Assembly: GCA_910586215.1 (NCBI GenBank)
Contig: CAJUGH010000008.1
Span: 87,395-151,394, forward strand
Source: an uncultured Acetatifactor sp.
Lineage (GTDB): Bacteria; Bacillota; Clostridia; Lachnospirales; Lachnospiraceae
Length of the DNA stretch: 64,000 bases
Direction of reading: 5' to 3'
Of this stretch, positions 16,003-24,383 are shown piece by piece. The notes below the pieces were generated by a model, which worked only from the letters and a program-made list of their open reading frames with translations, had not been told where the DNA came from and ran no database searches. The position numbers and the translations under genes were made by a program. The first letter of the stretch is position 1. Each line of letters begins with the position of its first letter.

Positions 16003-17046
16003 ATGAGCTTTTCCGTTCACAACCAGCAGCGTATCGCACTATCGCGTTTTGCACTAACCATCCTGGAAAATGACTGCATGCTATTTGGCTGTGTTGACAG
16101 GACAAACAGCAAGCCATCCAGACACAAATTTATTAACAGGATTTTCTGTAACTTTTATGACCGCGCAGACGCCAGTATAGAAATGCGCCTGGCTGAGACA
16201 AGGGACACCTATCAAGGCTTAAAGCCCAAAAAGTGGACAAAGGAAGCAGATGATTTCTTGAACAGTGTTCTGGAGAAAAAAGAGGAAGAACTGACTCAGA
16301 AAATGGAAGCCCTGCTTTCTGCAGACTGTGTTACCACAAGTGACGTGATCAGCTTGAACAAGGAAACGATAAATATCCTGGAGCATTCCAGGGAAGATAT
16401 CTTTTACCCAAAAGGTCCTTCTAAATACATCCGTGCCATCCTGGAAGAGTATGCTCTTCTGGATGCCCTGATGCGGGAAAAAATGTATTTCCGGGAGAAC
16501 ATTGAGAAACTGGAACATTTCGCCCACAACAGGGCAGTGGTGGGAATTACACTTTCCGGCCGTTCCAGGTTCCATCAGGTCATACCTGTTTTGATCAGAC
16601 CAGATGTATATCAAACCCATCTATACCTGGCCGGCCTTTCCAGAGGAGCAGGTGCGGAGGGGAGACCTGTCTCTTATCGGATTGACCACATTGATTCCAT
16701 ACAATGTATCCGTCCGGAATCCATGTTCCCCCTCGCTACAGATGACCTGGAAAAAGCAATTAGTCAACGGGGCATACAGTACCTCACTGGTGTCAAAAGC
16801 CGCATACGCATTCTCCTAAGCCCGGAAGGAATCCGGAAATACCAGCAGTATACTTATCAGAGGCCCTCCTATTCCTCCATAGAGGGCGATGCAAAGAATA
16901 TCTATGTATTCAATATCTCCGAATACCAGGCACAAGTATACTTTTTTAAATTTGGCGCTGACGCTGTCGTCCTGGAACCTAAGTCCCTGAGACAGACTTT
17001 TTGTCGCTTATATAAGAAAGCACTGTCAAAATATGAATCCTCATGA
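16003..17046 (+). CDS. WYL-domain transcriptional regulator
   Basis: A 347-residue regulator. The WYL ligand-sensing domain is recognisable at about 215-330: PVSYRIDHIDSIQCIRPE matches the family's Y-R-ID-I pattern, and FFKFGADAVVLEPKSLRQTF matches the C-terminal extension. The N-terminal region (about 1-60) is probably DNA-binding but is not a typical DeoR-like helix-turn-helix. The long middle part is helical. GAAAGGAAG precedes the ATG. Divergence from the radical SAM cluster, with palindromes in the shared 213-bp region, suggests it controls that cluster and itself. WYL proteins often sense nucleotides or nucleic acids. Confidence 0.8.
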   Translation: MSFSVHNQQRIALSRFALTILENDCMLFGCVDRTNSKPSRHKFINRIFCNFYDRADASIEMRLAETRDTYQGLKPKKWTKEADDFLNSVLEKKEEELTQKMEALLSADCVTTSDVISLNKETINILEHSREDIFYPKGPSKYIRAILEEYALLDALMREKMYFRENIEKLEHFAHNRAVVGITLSGRSRFHQVIPVLIRPDVYQTHLYLAGLSRGAGAEGRPVSYRIDHIDSIQCIRPESMFPLATDDLEKAISQRGIQYLTGVKSRIRILLSPEGIRKYQQYTYQRPSYSSIEGDAKNIYVFNISEYQAQVYFFKFGADAVVLEPKSLRQTFCRLYKKALSKYESS

Positions 17047-17171
17047 CAGTTCAGCCAGTCCATGTGAACGGCAGAAAACCATCTCCACTCCATACCCCTC
17101 CGGATTCATTCCAATCCCTTATGCGCTTTCACGCAGAAACAATAGATAAAGAACACTGCTCTCGCGTCCTT

Positions 17172-17573
17172 CTATCCTTGTAGCACAATCACCAGCGCCA
17201 GCGCCACAATACCTGCCATCAGAACCAGCGAAACTTTGACTGGAGAACGCTCCCCGCTTTTCCAGTCAGAAAACAGGCCGTTATCGTCATCATCCATACA
17301 GTATTTCCCGTTTCGGTTCCAATGTATAAAATGGTAGATTGCGGAAACAAAGTCTATGACTCCGATGAGCAGAACAGGATTACGCACATAGAAAATGACC
17401 ATGCCCAAAGGGATTTGATCCCCACTTATCCCTAACATAACGCTTCCCCATATCAAGCGGATCACTGTCAAGATGACAGCAACCAGCACACAGACCAGGG
17501 CTGTGGCTGTGTATTGCTTTGCTTTCTGCTTTTCGCCGGTATCCTGTTTTTGCGGAAACCTGTTGTTCACCAT
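17172..17573 (-). CDS. Hypothetical three-helix membrane protein
   Basis: A 133-residue protein with hydrophobic segments at about 23-45 (TATALVCVLVAVILTVIRLI), 53-82 and 112-131. The acidic loop CMDDDDNGLFSDW lies before the last helix. The N-terminus is polar and lysine-rich. GCGGAGG precedes the ATG. It is flanked by a convergent WYL gene and a downstream M23 gene read in the same direction after a 217-bp gap below it in the map, so it appears monocistronic. No family was recognised. Confidence 0.65.
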   Translation of the reverse strand: MVNNRFPQKQDTGEKQKAKQYTATALVCVLVAVILTVIRLIWGSVMLGISGDQIPLGMVIFYVRNPVLLIGVIDFVSAIYHFIHWNRNGKYCMDDDDNGLFSDWKSGERSPVKVSLVLMAGIVALALVIVLQG

Positions 17574-17790
17574 TTATTCCTCCGCTGATTATTGTTCCGT
17601 GGTGCATTATTTTATTCGCATCAATTTGTACTTTTTTTCATCAAAATAAAAAGGGGCATTCTCTATCAGCACGTGTCTCTCCTTCTATTTTTCTGCCCTT
17701 TAGAATATCTACCCTTTAGAAAAATTCTTCTGCTCTCCAGAAAATGATGCGGTATCCCAGACACTTAATTTTTCCGAAAACACATATATT

Positions 17791-18870
17791 TTAGCCTCCC
17801 CTCTCATACTCCTCCACCTTGGGATCCACAATATCTGTTGTCCGCACCCACTCCTTCGTCCCCTCGACTTTGACAGCCGCCTGGGTATGCTTCGCCAAAA
17901 ACCGCGTCAGCGGATACACGTCAATCCAGATCTCGTTATTCCCCTCCTTCTGGGACTCATCAAAGATCAACTGCAGTCCCCAGTGGAGATGCACCACCTC
18001 GATATTGTTCACATTCTCCTTGGCGCTATAGCCGGTATGGCCCATGTAGCCAATCACATCCCCAGCCGTCACCACGCTGCCCTCCTGCAGGCCCTCCGCA
18101 TAAGGGTAGTTCTGCCGCAGGTGGGCATAATAATAATACCGCTTCCCATCAAAACTGCTGATGCCGATGCGCCAGCCGCCGTACTGGTTCCAGCCCAGGG
18201 CTGTCACCACGCCGGACTCCACTGCCATGATAGGCGTCCCCACCAGACCCATCATGTCATGGCCCAGATGTCTCCTCTTATACCCGTAACTCCGCCCCGC
18301 CCCGAAGTCATCGTAGTGATTATAATCAAATCCCCTTGCCAGGGGAAAATATCCTTTCAGTCCATATTTCTCCTCATAAGTCACCTGCCCTGTGCCATCC
18401 ACGCATTCCTCCTGGTAAGATCCCACCAGGCCGCCGATGGCTGCTTCATAGGCTTCCAGATAATAGGTATAATATTTCAAGTCTTTTGTCAGTTCCTCCA
18501 GGGTTTTCTCTCCCTCTGAAAGGGACTTTGCCGCCTTATCCATGACCTTCAGTGCTTCCTTTCCGAATTCCCCTCCCGTCCTGGCGGCGGTGTAGGCCAG
18601 AAGCTCCACCCAGCAGATTTCATGCTCCGTGCCATGGGTGTCTACGTCCCATTCATAGGCCTTACACAATGCCTCATAGGACACGGTGAAATCCACCCAT
18701 TTTATGTAGTCATTTTCTATGGAAAGGGCACCCGCATTGGCCCCGGTCTCCGTCACCGGTTCCCTGCTTCCACTTCTCACCAGCACGGCCAGCAGGAGTA
18801 TCAGCACACATTCTGCCAGGATACCTTTCCGCAGTCTGTCGATCCGTGTTGTCCCATTCTTTTTCCCCAT
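17791..18870 (-). CDS. M23-family metallopeptidase, membrane-anchored
   Basis: A 359-residue LytM/Gly-Gly endopeptidase-type cell-wall hydrolase. A basic N-terminus and one hydrophobic helix (ILAECVLILLLAVLV) anchor it facing outward. The peptidase core (about 180-310) contains the zinc motifs RRHLGHDMMG (H-x3-D) and HLHWGL (HxH). YYYYAHLR and GYMGHTGYS are further family signatures. The start at 18870 is chosen because it immediately precedes the basic n-region; an ATG at 18924 would add 18 unlikely residues. It follows the nuclease-like gene by 72 bp in the same direction. The N-terminal ~120 residues do not match a common accessory domain. Confidence 0.85.
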   Translation of the reverse strand: MGKKNGTTRIDRLRKGILAECVLILLLAVLVRSGSREPVTETGANAGALSIENDYIKWVDFTVSYEALCKAYEWDVDTHGTEHEICWVELLAYTAARTGGEFGKEALKVMDKAAKSLSEGEKTLEELTKDLKYYTYYLEAYEAAIGGLVGSYQEECVDGTGQVTYEEKYGLKGYFPLARGFDYNHYDDFGAGRSYGYKRRHLGHDMMGLVGTPIMAVESGVVTALGWNQYGGWRIGISSFDGKRYYYYAHLRQNYPYAEGLQEGSVVTAGDVIGYMGHTGYSAKENVNNIEVVHLHWGLQLIFDESQKEGNNEIWIDVYPLTRFLAKHTQAAVKVEGTKEWVRTTDIVDPKVEEYERGG

Positions 18871-18942
18871 GTTCCGCCCCTGTTCCGGCTTTAAGAAAAT
18901 ATATGAGAAAAGCAGGCTCCGCATTCCAACATCAGAAGGAAT

Positions 18943-20043
18943 CTACCATCCACCCCTCCACGTTCTTGTATACTTACACTGCGGATATCCGGAACACCCC
19001 AGGAATTTCCCATGGATCCCTTCCCGCTCTCGCAATGGGCTGTCGCACCTGGGACATCTCTTCTGGTTTTCTGCATCATAGTCAAAGGGATGTCCCTCTG
19101 CGTCCAGCAGTTCTTCCGTCTGTAGGATCTGCCCCATGTCCGTCAGATTCCGATATATGCCCATGGGAATACAGTATACCGGCCGGCTCTTGTTCTGTGT
19201 CCCGGTAAAGGTGGTCTTCCTTGACTGCATAAAATACTTTTCGTAAGGTACCAGCCGTGAAACCCTGGCATATTTCCATTGCAGGCTCTCAACCCGTTCC
19301 AGATAATCGAATATATTGGTGGTTGTCTTCCTGCTTGCATCTCTTTTGCCATTATATAATACCACATTAAAAATCTTCATCCCCGCACGTTCCAGCAGAC
19401 TGTATCCGGTTTCAAGCTGGTAACAGTCCATTCCGAAAAAGGGATCTCCATGATACAGGAACTCATCCTTGAATTTGATCTCCAGGCACACCGGCATCCT
19501 GTCCAGTCCGCTTTCTGGCCGGACAAACAGGTCAATATTGCTGGTATAGAAATACTGGTTCAGGAACAGGTCTTCTATCTGGATGCTGCGTTCCAGGTCA
19601 GCGAGCATATTCTCCTGCCTGTAATACCTGATGCACTTTTCCAGCTGCAGGATCTCGTCCTCTGTCAGATCTACCTGCCTTCGAAACTTCGGAATCCTCT
19701 CCAGGCCGTGCTGCCTGATAAAATCCTCCAGGTTCCAGCCTGTCCCCGTATCTATCTGACAGACCTGCCAGGTACCTCCCGGCAGATACAGCTGGTAACA
19801 TTTCTGTCCCCTGGCTTCCAATAAACCTGCAATCTGTAGGTCCAGTTCCGACAGCTTCCCCTCCTCCACAAACCAGAAAACCTGCCCTTCCCGTGTCCTG
19901 GAGAACCACCAGGCACCGGAAAAGGATACCTTACCCTTCAGGAAAGACTGCCGGAACAAATGCTCTGTCACATATCCACCGATGATCTTACTGCTTCGGT
20001 TGCCTAATCGTCTTCTCTCTTCTTCCAATTCCTGGTTCGTCAT
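18943..20043 (-). CDS. Putative PD-(D/E)XK nuclease with topoisomerase-type zinc finger
   Basis: A 366-residue protein. The last ~30 residues form a topoisomerase I C4 zinc finger: CPRC, then EGIHGKFLGCSGYPQC, then KYTR. A central NIDLFVRP ... CLEIKFKDEF segment (Asp171, Glu188-x-Lys190) fits a PD-(D/E)XK nuclease core, with a following FGMDCYQL helix carrying a glutamine. No topoisomerase catalytic domain is present. The family is not one I can name. DNA binding and cleavage is a reasonable inference, with roles in repair or phage defence possible. GGGAGG precedes the ATG. It stands upstream of the M23 gene in the same orientation. Confidence 0.65.
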   Translation of the reverse strand: MTNQELEEERRRLGNRSSKIIGGYVTEHLFRQSFLKGKVSFSGAWWFSRTREGQVFWFVEEGKLSELDLQIAGLLEARGQKCYQLYLPGGTWQVCQIDTGTGWNLEDFIRQHGLERIPKFRRQVDLTEDEILQLEKCIRYYRQENMLADLERSIQIEDLFLNQYFYTSNIDLFVRPESGLDRMPVCLEIKFKDEFLYHGDPFFGMDCYQLETGYSLLERAGMKIFNVVLYNGKRDASRKTTTNIFDYLERVESLQWKYARVSRLVPYEKYFMQSRKTTFTGTQNKSRPVYCIPMGIYRNLTDMGQILQTEELLDAEGHPFDYDAENQKRCPRCDSPLREREGIHGKFLGCSGYPQCKYTRTWRGGW

Positions 20044-20117
20044 GAGTACCTCCCAAGTGTTTTTACAGCTTTTCCTTCATTATGGATGGGTTCCACCGGA
20101 ATGTCAAACAGTTCTTC

Positions 20118-20152
20118 CGTTACTTTTCACGGCCCTGCCGCTCAAAGTAACG
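20118..20152. promoter_or_regulatory. Inverted repeat upstream of the LytTR regulator gene
   Basis: CGTTACTTT and AAAGTAACG form a perfect 9-bp inverted repeat with a 17-bp loop. The sequence GTTCTTCC also occurs as a direct repeat at 20111 and 20152. LytTR proteins bind paired direct repeats, so an autoregulatory site is possible. Confidence 0.3.
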
Positions 20153-20316
20153 TTCTTCCCCCTTGCGGAAGTCAAAATTTCCCAATAGCTTGCCAGGATC
20201 CTCCCTTATCCTGTATAATGACTTCACCAGACAGGGTTCGGGTCAGCACCCCCCTGCAAAGCAAAGGGCACTAAAGGTGCGCAGGAATCATAACAGAAAA
20301 GAAGGCGCAAATCATT

Positions 20317-21021
20317 ATGGCAACATACAATATTGCAATCTGTGAAGACGAAGAGGCCCAGGCTGCCTATCTGAAAAACCTGGTAACAGAATGGGCCGGA
20401 TCCCGCAATCTTCCTACCCATATCCTGCATTTTCCAAATGGAGAGAGTTTTCTCTTCCGATATGAGGAGGATCCCTCCTTTGACATCCTGCTGCTGGATA
20501 TTGAGATGGGACAGGTAAGTGGCGTGGAACTTGCAAAAAGGATCCGGACCCGCAACCGGCAGATCCAGATTGTCTTTGTCACCGGTTATACTGAGTACCT
20601 GGCCCAGGGCTACGATGTAGAGGCCCTGCACTACCTGTTGAAACCAGTATCCCCAGAAAAGCTTTCTGCCGTCCTGGACCGGGCAGTAGAGCGGACCGCC
20701 ACTGCAGGCCGCAGCCTTATCCTACAGCAGAACCATCGTACCCTGCGCATCCCCCTGGCAGAGATCCGATACCTGGAAGCACAGAAGAACTATACCTTGA
20801 TCCATGCCCAGGAGACATATTCCGTGAAAATGCCCCTCTGTGAACTGGAACGGGAACTGGATGAAAGCTTTTTCAAGACAGGCCGATCCTATCTGGTGAA
20901 CCTGCGGTATGTGAAATACGCCGAGCGGACGGAAGTCTGTCTGAAGGACGGCACCCTGGTGCCCCTTTCCCGGGGACTGTACAGGCAGATCAACCAGGCA
21001 ATCATTGCCTATTTCCGCTGA
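20317..21021 (+). CDS. LytTR-family response regulator (AgrA/ComE-like)
   Basis: A 234-residue response regulator. The receiver domain (1-120) has the acidic pocket CEDE (9-12), the phospho-acceptor Asp61 in LLLDIEMG, and the conserved LLKPV lysine. The LytTR DNA-binding domain (about 138-234) shows IRYLEAQKNYTLIHA and the family pattern FFKTGRSYLVNLRYVKYAE. Partners are normally GHKL kinases responding to peptide signals, and one lies 132 bp downstream. It most likely controls the ABC transporter pair that follows. Its ribosome binding site (AAGG, about 13 bases upstream) is weak. Confidence 0.9.
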   Translation: MATYNIAICEDEEAQAAYLKNLVTEWAGSRNLPTHILHFPNGESFLFRYEEDPSFDILLLDIEMGQVSGVELAKRIRTRNRQIQIVFVTGYTEYLAQGYDVEALHYLLKPVSPEKLSAVLDRAVERTATAGRSLILQQNHRTLRIPLAEIRYLEAQKNYTLIHAQETYSVKMPLCELERELDESFFKTGRSYLVNLRYVKYAERTEVCLKDGTLVPLSRGLYRQINQAIIAYFR

Positions 21022-21153
21022 TCTGACACACCACTCTGTCAGATACCTTCCCGCCGGACTGGTGCGGCCTAATGCCAGCCGCCAGATGAGGCAGCCATAT
21101 CCAACAGATACCTAAATGCCAGGAACCGACACCAGGCACCCTAAGGAGGACAT

Positions 21154-21828
21154 ATGTGGATCCTATCCAGACTCATAGACCGGCACATTGCCGCCTACCA
21201 GGCCAACCTGGTGGAAACCCATTATGCCGAGGTAGAGAACATGTACCAGCAGATGCGTGGCTGGCGCCATGATTACCGCAATCATATCCAGACCTTGAAA
21301 AGCTATGCTTCCCAGGATGACATGGACGCCATCAGGCAGTACCTGGACGCACTGGACACCGATCTGTCTGCCGTGGACACCCTGGTCAAAACCGGCAATA
21401 AAATGACGGACGCCATCCTGAACAGCAAGATCTCCCTGGCCAGATCCAGACAGATCAAGGTCCTGGCAGATGCTCATGTGCCAGTGGCCCTGACCACCTC
21501 TGAACTGGATCTGTGCATCCTCATCGGCAACCTTTTTGACAATGCCATTGAGGCCAGCATGGAACTACCCGAAGGGGAACGCCTGATCCGGGTCTACATG
21601 GACATGAAGAACACTCAGCTCTATATGGTATTCACCAATCTGACTGCCCGGAAAAAGCGGCAGAAGGAAAACGGACGTTTCCGCTCCACCAAGGGAGAAG
21701 GCCATGGTTTTGGCCTGGTGCGCATCGACACCATCGTGGAGCGCAACCACGGCTACCTGAACCGGGGCAGTGAAGACGGTGTCTTTTCCACAGAGATCCT
21801 GCTGCCGCAGGACGTGGACATCCCTTGA
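21154..21828 (+). CDS. GHKL-type histidine kinase lacking a membrane sensor
   Basis: A 224-residue AgrC-like kinase core. WRHDYRNHIQTL (His39) is the phosphoacceptor motif, NLFDNAIEAS the N box, and GEGHGFGLVRI the G box. Full AgrC-type kinases have six or so N-terminal transmembrane helices. Here the protein starts only ~35 residues before the H box with no hydrophobic segment, although AAGGAGG directly supports this start. It is therefore a soluble kinase, or a sensor-less remnant that still retains all catalytic boxes. It is paired with the upstream LytTR regulator. The 132-bp gap before it contains no in-frame sensor coding sequence that I could see. Confidence 0.85.
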   Translation: MWILSRLIDRHIAAYQANLVETHYAEVENMYQQMRGWRHDYRNHIQTLKSYASQDDMDAIRQYLDALDTDLSAVDTLVKTGNKMTDAILNSKISLARSRQIKVLADAHVPVALTTSELDLCILIGNLFDNAIEASMELPEGERLIRVYMDMKNTQLYMVFTNLTARKKRQKENGRFRSTKGEGHGFGLVRIDTIVERNHGYLNRGSEDGVFSTEILLPQDVDIP

Positions 21829-21831
21829 GGA

Positions 21832-22080
21832 TTATTCTGTCCAGTGCACCGTACAAAAGCCGTCAGCCCAGCCTACCTGGTCTATGATAGCCTTGTGTAT
21901 CTCGAAGCAGGTACAGGGGAAATCCCGGAACCCCTCCTGCTCCTTCACCTGTGCAATGGCTTCCCTGGCCTTTGCCTCACAGGAGAAGACCCCGATCAGT
22001 TTTACCTCCTCATGTGTGCCATAGTCATCTGTCTGTTCGTGCCTATGCCATACCATAAAAACATCTGTCTGTTTCCCCAT
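21832..22080 (-). CDS. Small DUF7336-like protein
   Basis: An 82-residue protein opposite in direction to the two-component genes. The core pattern FMVWHRHE ... EVKLIGVFSCEAKAREAI ... EGFRDFP ... GWADGFCTV matches a small bacterial family I know as DUF7336: a short beta-rich domain that begins V-WH-HE and ends W-EGF-TV. The start at 22080 is taken from GGAGG about 11 bases upstream. The longer frame to 22293 adds a lysine/arginine-rich stretch that looks non-native. It ends only 3 bp from the kinase stop codon, so the two genes converge. Function is unknown. Confidence 0.7.
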   Translation of the reverse strand: MGKQTDVFMVWHRHEQTDDYGTHEEVKLIGVFSCEAKAREAIAQVKEQEGFRDFPCTCFEIHKAIIDQVGWADGFCTVHWTE

Positions 22081-22286
22081 ATCTGCCGATACCTCCATTT
22101 GATCCTGCTGCAATTTATTTTTGTCAGATCTGCCAGACCTTTTCCCTGGCCATCTTTTACTTTTTGTCCCCCGTTTCCTACCACTTGTCCTCAGATGCCC
22201 CGCACCTGCCCATTTCATGTTACAATACAGGAACAAAAACAAATCCATGCCATGCACCTGTATCTGCCCACAGCAGGAAACAATCC

Positions 22287-22329
22287 AGTACACTGTACTT
22301 GAAAAACAACATCAGACAGCAAATATTGT
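22287..22329 (+). promoter_or_regulatory. Palindrome overlapping a possible promoter of the ABC transporter genes
   Basis: AGTACA-c-TGTACT (22287-22299) is a perfect 13-bp palindrome that runs into TTGAAA (22299-22304), a plausible -35. TATTGT at 22324-22329 could be the -10, with a 19-bp spacer. The placement fits a repressor operator, but the promoter match is mediocre. Confidence 0.4.
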
Positions 22330-22351
22330 AAGACAACAAGGAGGGATCCAC

Positions 22352-24304
22352 ATGCACAAACCCTTAAAACCCAAATATCACATGGCCTCAAATATCCTCT
22401 TCATGATCCGGGAGGCCTGCCACACCTGCAAAAGCGTCCTCCTCTTCGTGATCCTGCTCACCCTGGCCGGGGTAGGAATCAACCTGCTGGAGTTGTATGT
22501 AACCCCGGCTGTCCTGCGGACACTGGAACAGGCAGGGAGCCTGACGGATCTTCTGTGGGTCATCGCCGCTTTTGCAGGAGGACTCCTGCTTCTGGATGCT
22601 GCAAGACGTTACCTGGAAGCCAATGTGAGTATAGGCCGGATCACCGTGCGCCTGCAGCTGGTCTTAAAGCTCCATGACAAGATGTGCCAGACCTCCTATC
22701 CCCACATGGAGGATCCCTGCTTTCTGGATCGGATGAACCAGTCCATGGATGTGTGCTTCAACAATGTCTCTCCTGCGGAGAAAATCTGGGAGGATCTGAC
22801 AGTCCTGTTCATCAATGTGATAAGCCTGGTGCTCTGGCTGACTGTATTGTCCTCCCTGCATCCTGCCATCGTGGCCCTGACCCTTCTCCTCTCCCTGGCA
22901 GACTACGCGGTTGCCACCAGGCTGGGCAGATGGGGCTATCTCCACCGGGATAAGGAGGCCCGGTATGTCCACCAGATGGACTATGCCACCAGGCTGGCCA
23001 AGGATTACAGGCTGGCCAAGGATCTGCGTATCTTCGGCATGGGATCCTGGATCCAGGACATGTACCAGGGCGCCATGCAGCTTTACCAGGACTACCACGG
23101 AAAAGTCCAGCGGTCCTACCTGTTAGCCGATATCTTCGGCATATTGCTGTCCTTCCTTCGGAATGGGATCGCCTATCTTTACTTGATCTTCCTGGTCACA
23201 GAACCCGGATCAGGCCTGGATGGCGCCGGGTTTGTACTCTATTTCACTGCCCTGGGCGGCTTTACCGGGCAGGTGGCACAGATCCTGTCCCAGCTGACCC
23301 TGCTCCACCGCAAAAGCCTTTCCCTGTCCCTCTTTAGGGAATTCCTGGACAGTGAAGAACCCTTTGCCTTTGAGGACGGCCTTCCCCTGTCCTCCTCCCC
23401 CGGCAAATCCTGTGAACTGACCCTGGAACATGTATCCTTCCGATACCCCGGCGCCCAGGAAGATACCCTGCATGATATCAGCCTCACCATCCGTCCCGGG
23501 GAAAAACTGGCTGTCGTAGGCTGTAATGGTGCCGGGAAGACCACCCTGATCAAACTACTCTGCGGCTTCTACGACCCCACCCAGGGAAAAGTCCTGCTAA
23601 ACGGGGAAGATATCCGGCCCTGCAACCGCCGGGACTATTACCAGCACTTCTCCCTGGTGTCCCAGAATTTCTCTGCCATGGCTGCCTCCATCGCCGAGAA
23701 TGTGGCCCAGGCTGTCATGCCAGAGCCTGTACAGGAACCAGGTCCGGCGGGCAATACTTCATATGGAAAGCATGCCAAAGGTGCCACCCCCTTCCCAGGC
23801 CTCCCCTCCGGCAGCCCGCCCCTGGATCTGGAGAAAGTAAGACACTGCATCCGGCTGGCAGGACTGGCTGAAAAAGTGGAATCCCTGCCAGAAGGCTATC
23901 ATACCACCCTGAATAAACAGGTCTTTGACGATGCCGCAGAACTCTCCGGCGGACAGCTGCAACGTCTGATGCTGGCCAGGGCACTCTACCAGGACCGCCC
24001 CATCATGGTGCTGGACGAGCCCACAGCCGCCCTGGACCCGCTGGCAGAGCACGACATCTACCAGAAATACAATGAACTGACGGCAGGCCGCACGTCCATC
24101 TTCATCTCCCACAGGCTGGCCTCCACCCGGTTCTGTGACCGAATCATCCTGCTGGAAGACGGCCATATCACGGAAACCGGCACCCATGAGGAACTGCTGG
24201 CCCTGGGGGGACACTACGCAGCCCTGTTCCAGGTCCAGGGCCGCTATTACAACGCCGGACCAGATGTACACGGTTCCAGCCTTGCTGCAGGTTCTGACGA
24301 ATAA
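22352..24304 (+). CDS. ABC transporter, fused membrane and ATPase domains (half-transporter 1)
   Basis: A 650-residue exporter half with about six transmembrane helices in the first ~320 residues, then an ATP-binding domain. Motifs are Walker A VGCNGAGKTT, signature LSGGQLQRLMLARAL, Walker B IMVLDEPTAALD and the switch histidine in FISHR. A proline/glycine-rich insert of ~35 residues (QEPGPAGNTSYGKHAKG) sits between the Q loop and the signature, where homologues have few residues. The start at 22352 follows AAGGAGGG. It is adjacent to a second half-transporter, so the two probably form a heterodimer. Location behind a LytTR/GHKL system suggests a role in peptide export or immunity. Confidence 0.9.
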   Translation: MHKPLKPKYHMASNILFMIREACHTCKSVLLFVILLTLAGVGINLLELYVTPAVLRTLEQAGSLTDLLWVIAAFAGGLLLLDAARRYLEANVSIGRITVRLQLVLKLHDKMCQTSYPHMEDPCFLDRMNQSMDVCFNNVSPAEKIWEDLTVLFINVISLVLWLTVLSSLHPAIVALTLLLSLADYAVATRLGRWGYLHRDKEARYVHQMDYATRLAKDYRLAKDLRIFGMGSWIQDMYQGAMQLYQDYHGKVQRSYLLADIFGILLSFLRNGIAYLYLIFLVTEPGSGLDGAGFVLYFTALGGFTGQVAQILSQLTLLHRKSLSLSLFREFLDSEEPFAFEDGLPLSSSPGKSCELTLEHVSFRYPGAQEDTLHDISLTIRPGEKLAVVGCNGAGKTTLIKLLCGFYDPTQGKVLLNGEDIRPCNRRDYYQHFSLVSQNFSAMAASIAENVAQAVMPEPVQEPGPAGNTSYGKHAKGATPFPGLPSGSPPLDLEKVRHCIRLAGLAEKVESLPEGYHTTLNKQVFDDAAELSGGQLQRLMLARALYQDRPIMVLDEPTAALDPLAEHDIYQKYNELTAGRTSIFISHRLASTRFCDRIILLEDGHITETGTHEELLALGGHYAALFQVQGRYYNAGPDVHGSSLAAGSDE

Positions 24305-24383
24305 TATCCATCCAAAGAAATGAGCAACTGTAACCCGGCTTGCGGCTCCATGCACAGACAAAATTCCAGGGAGGAAACAACTT

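Noticed and set aside
22121..22351. Extra 77-codon N-terminus on the first ABC half-transporter
   Set aside because: AAGGAGGG directly precedes the ATG at 22352, and the upstream codons overlap the palindrome and probable promoter.
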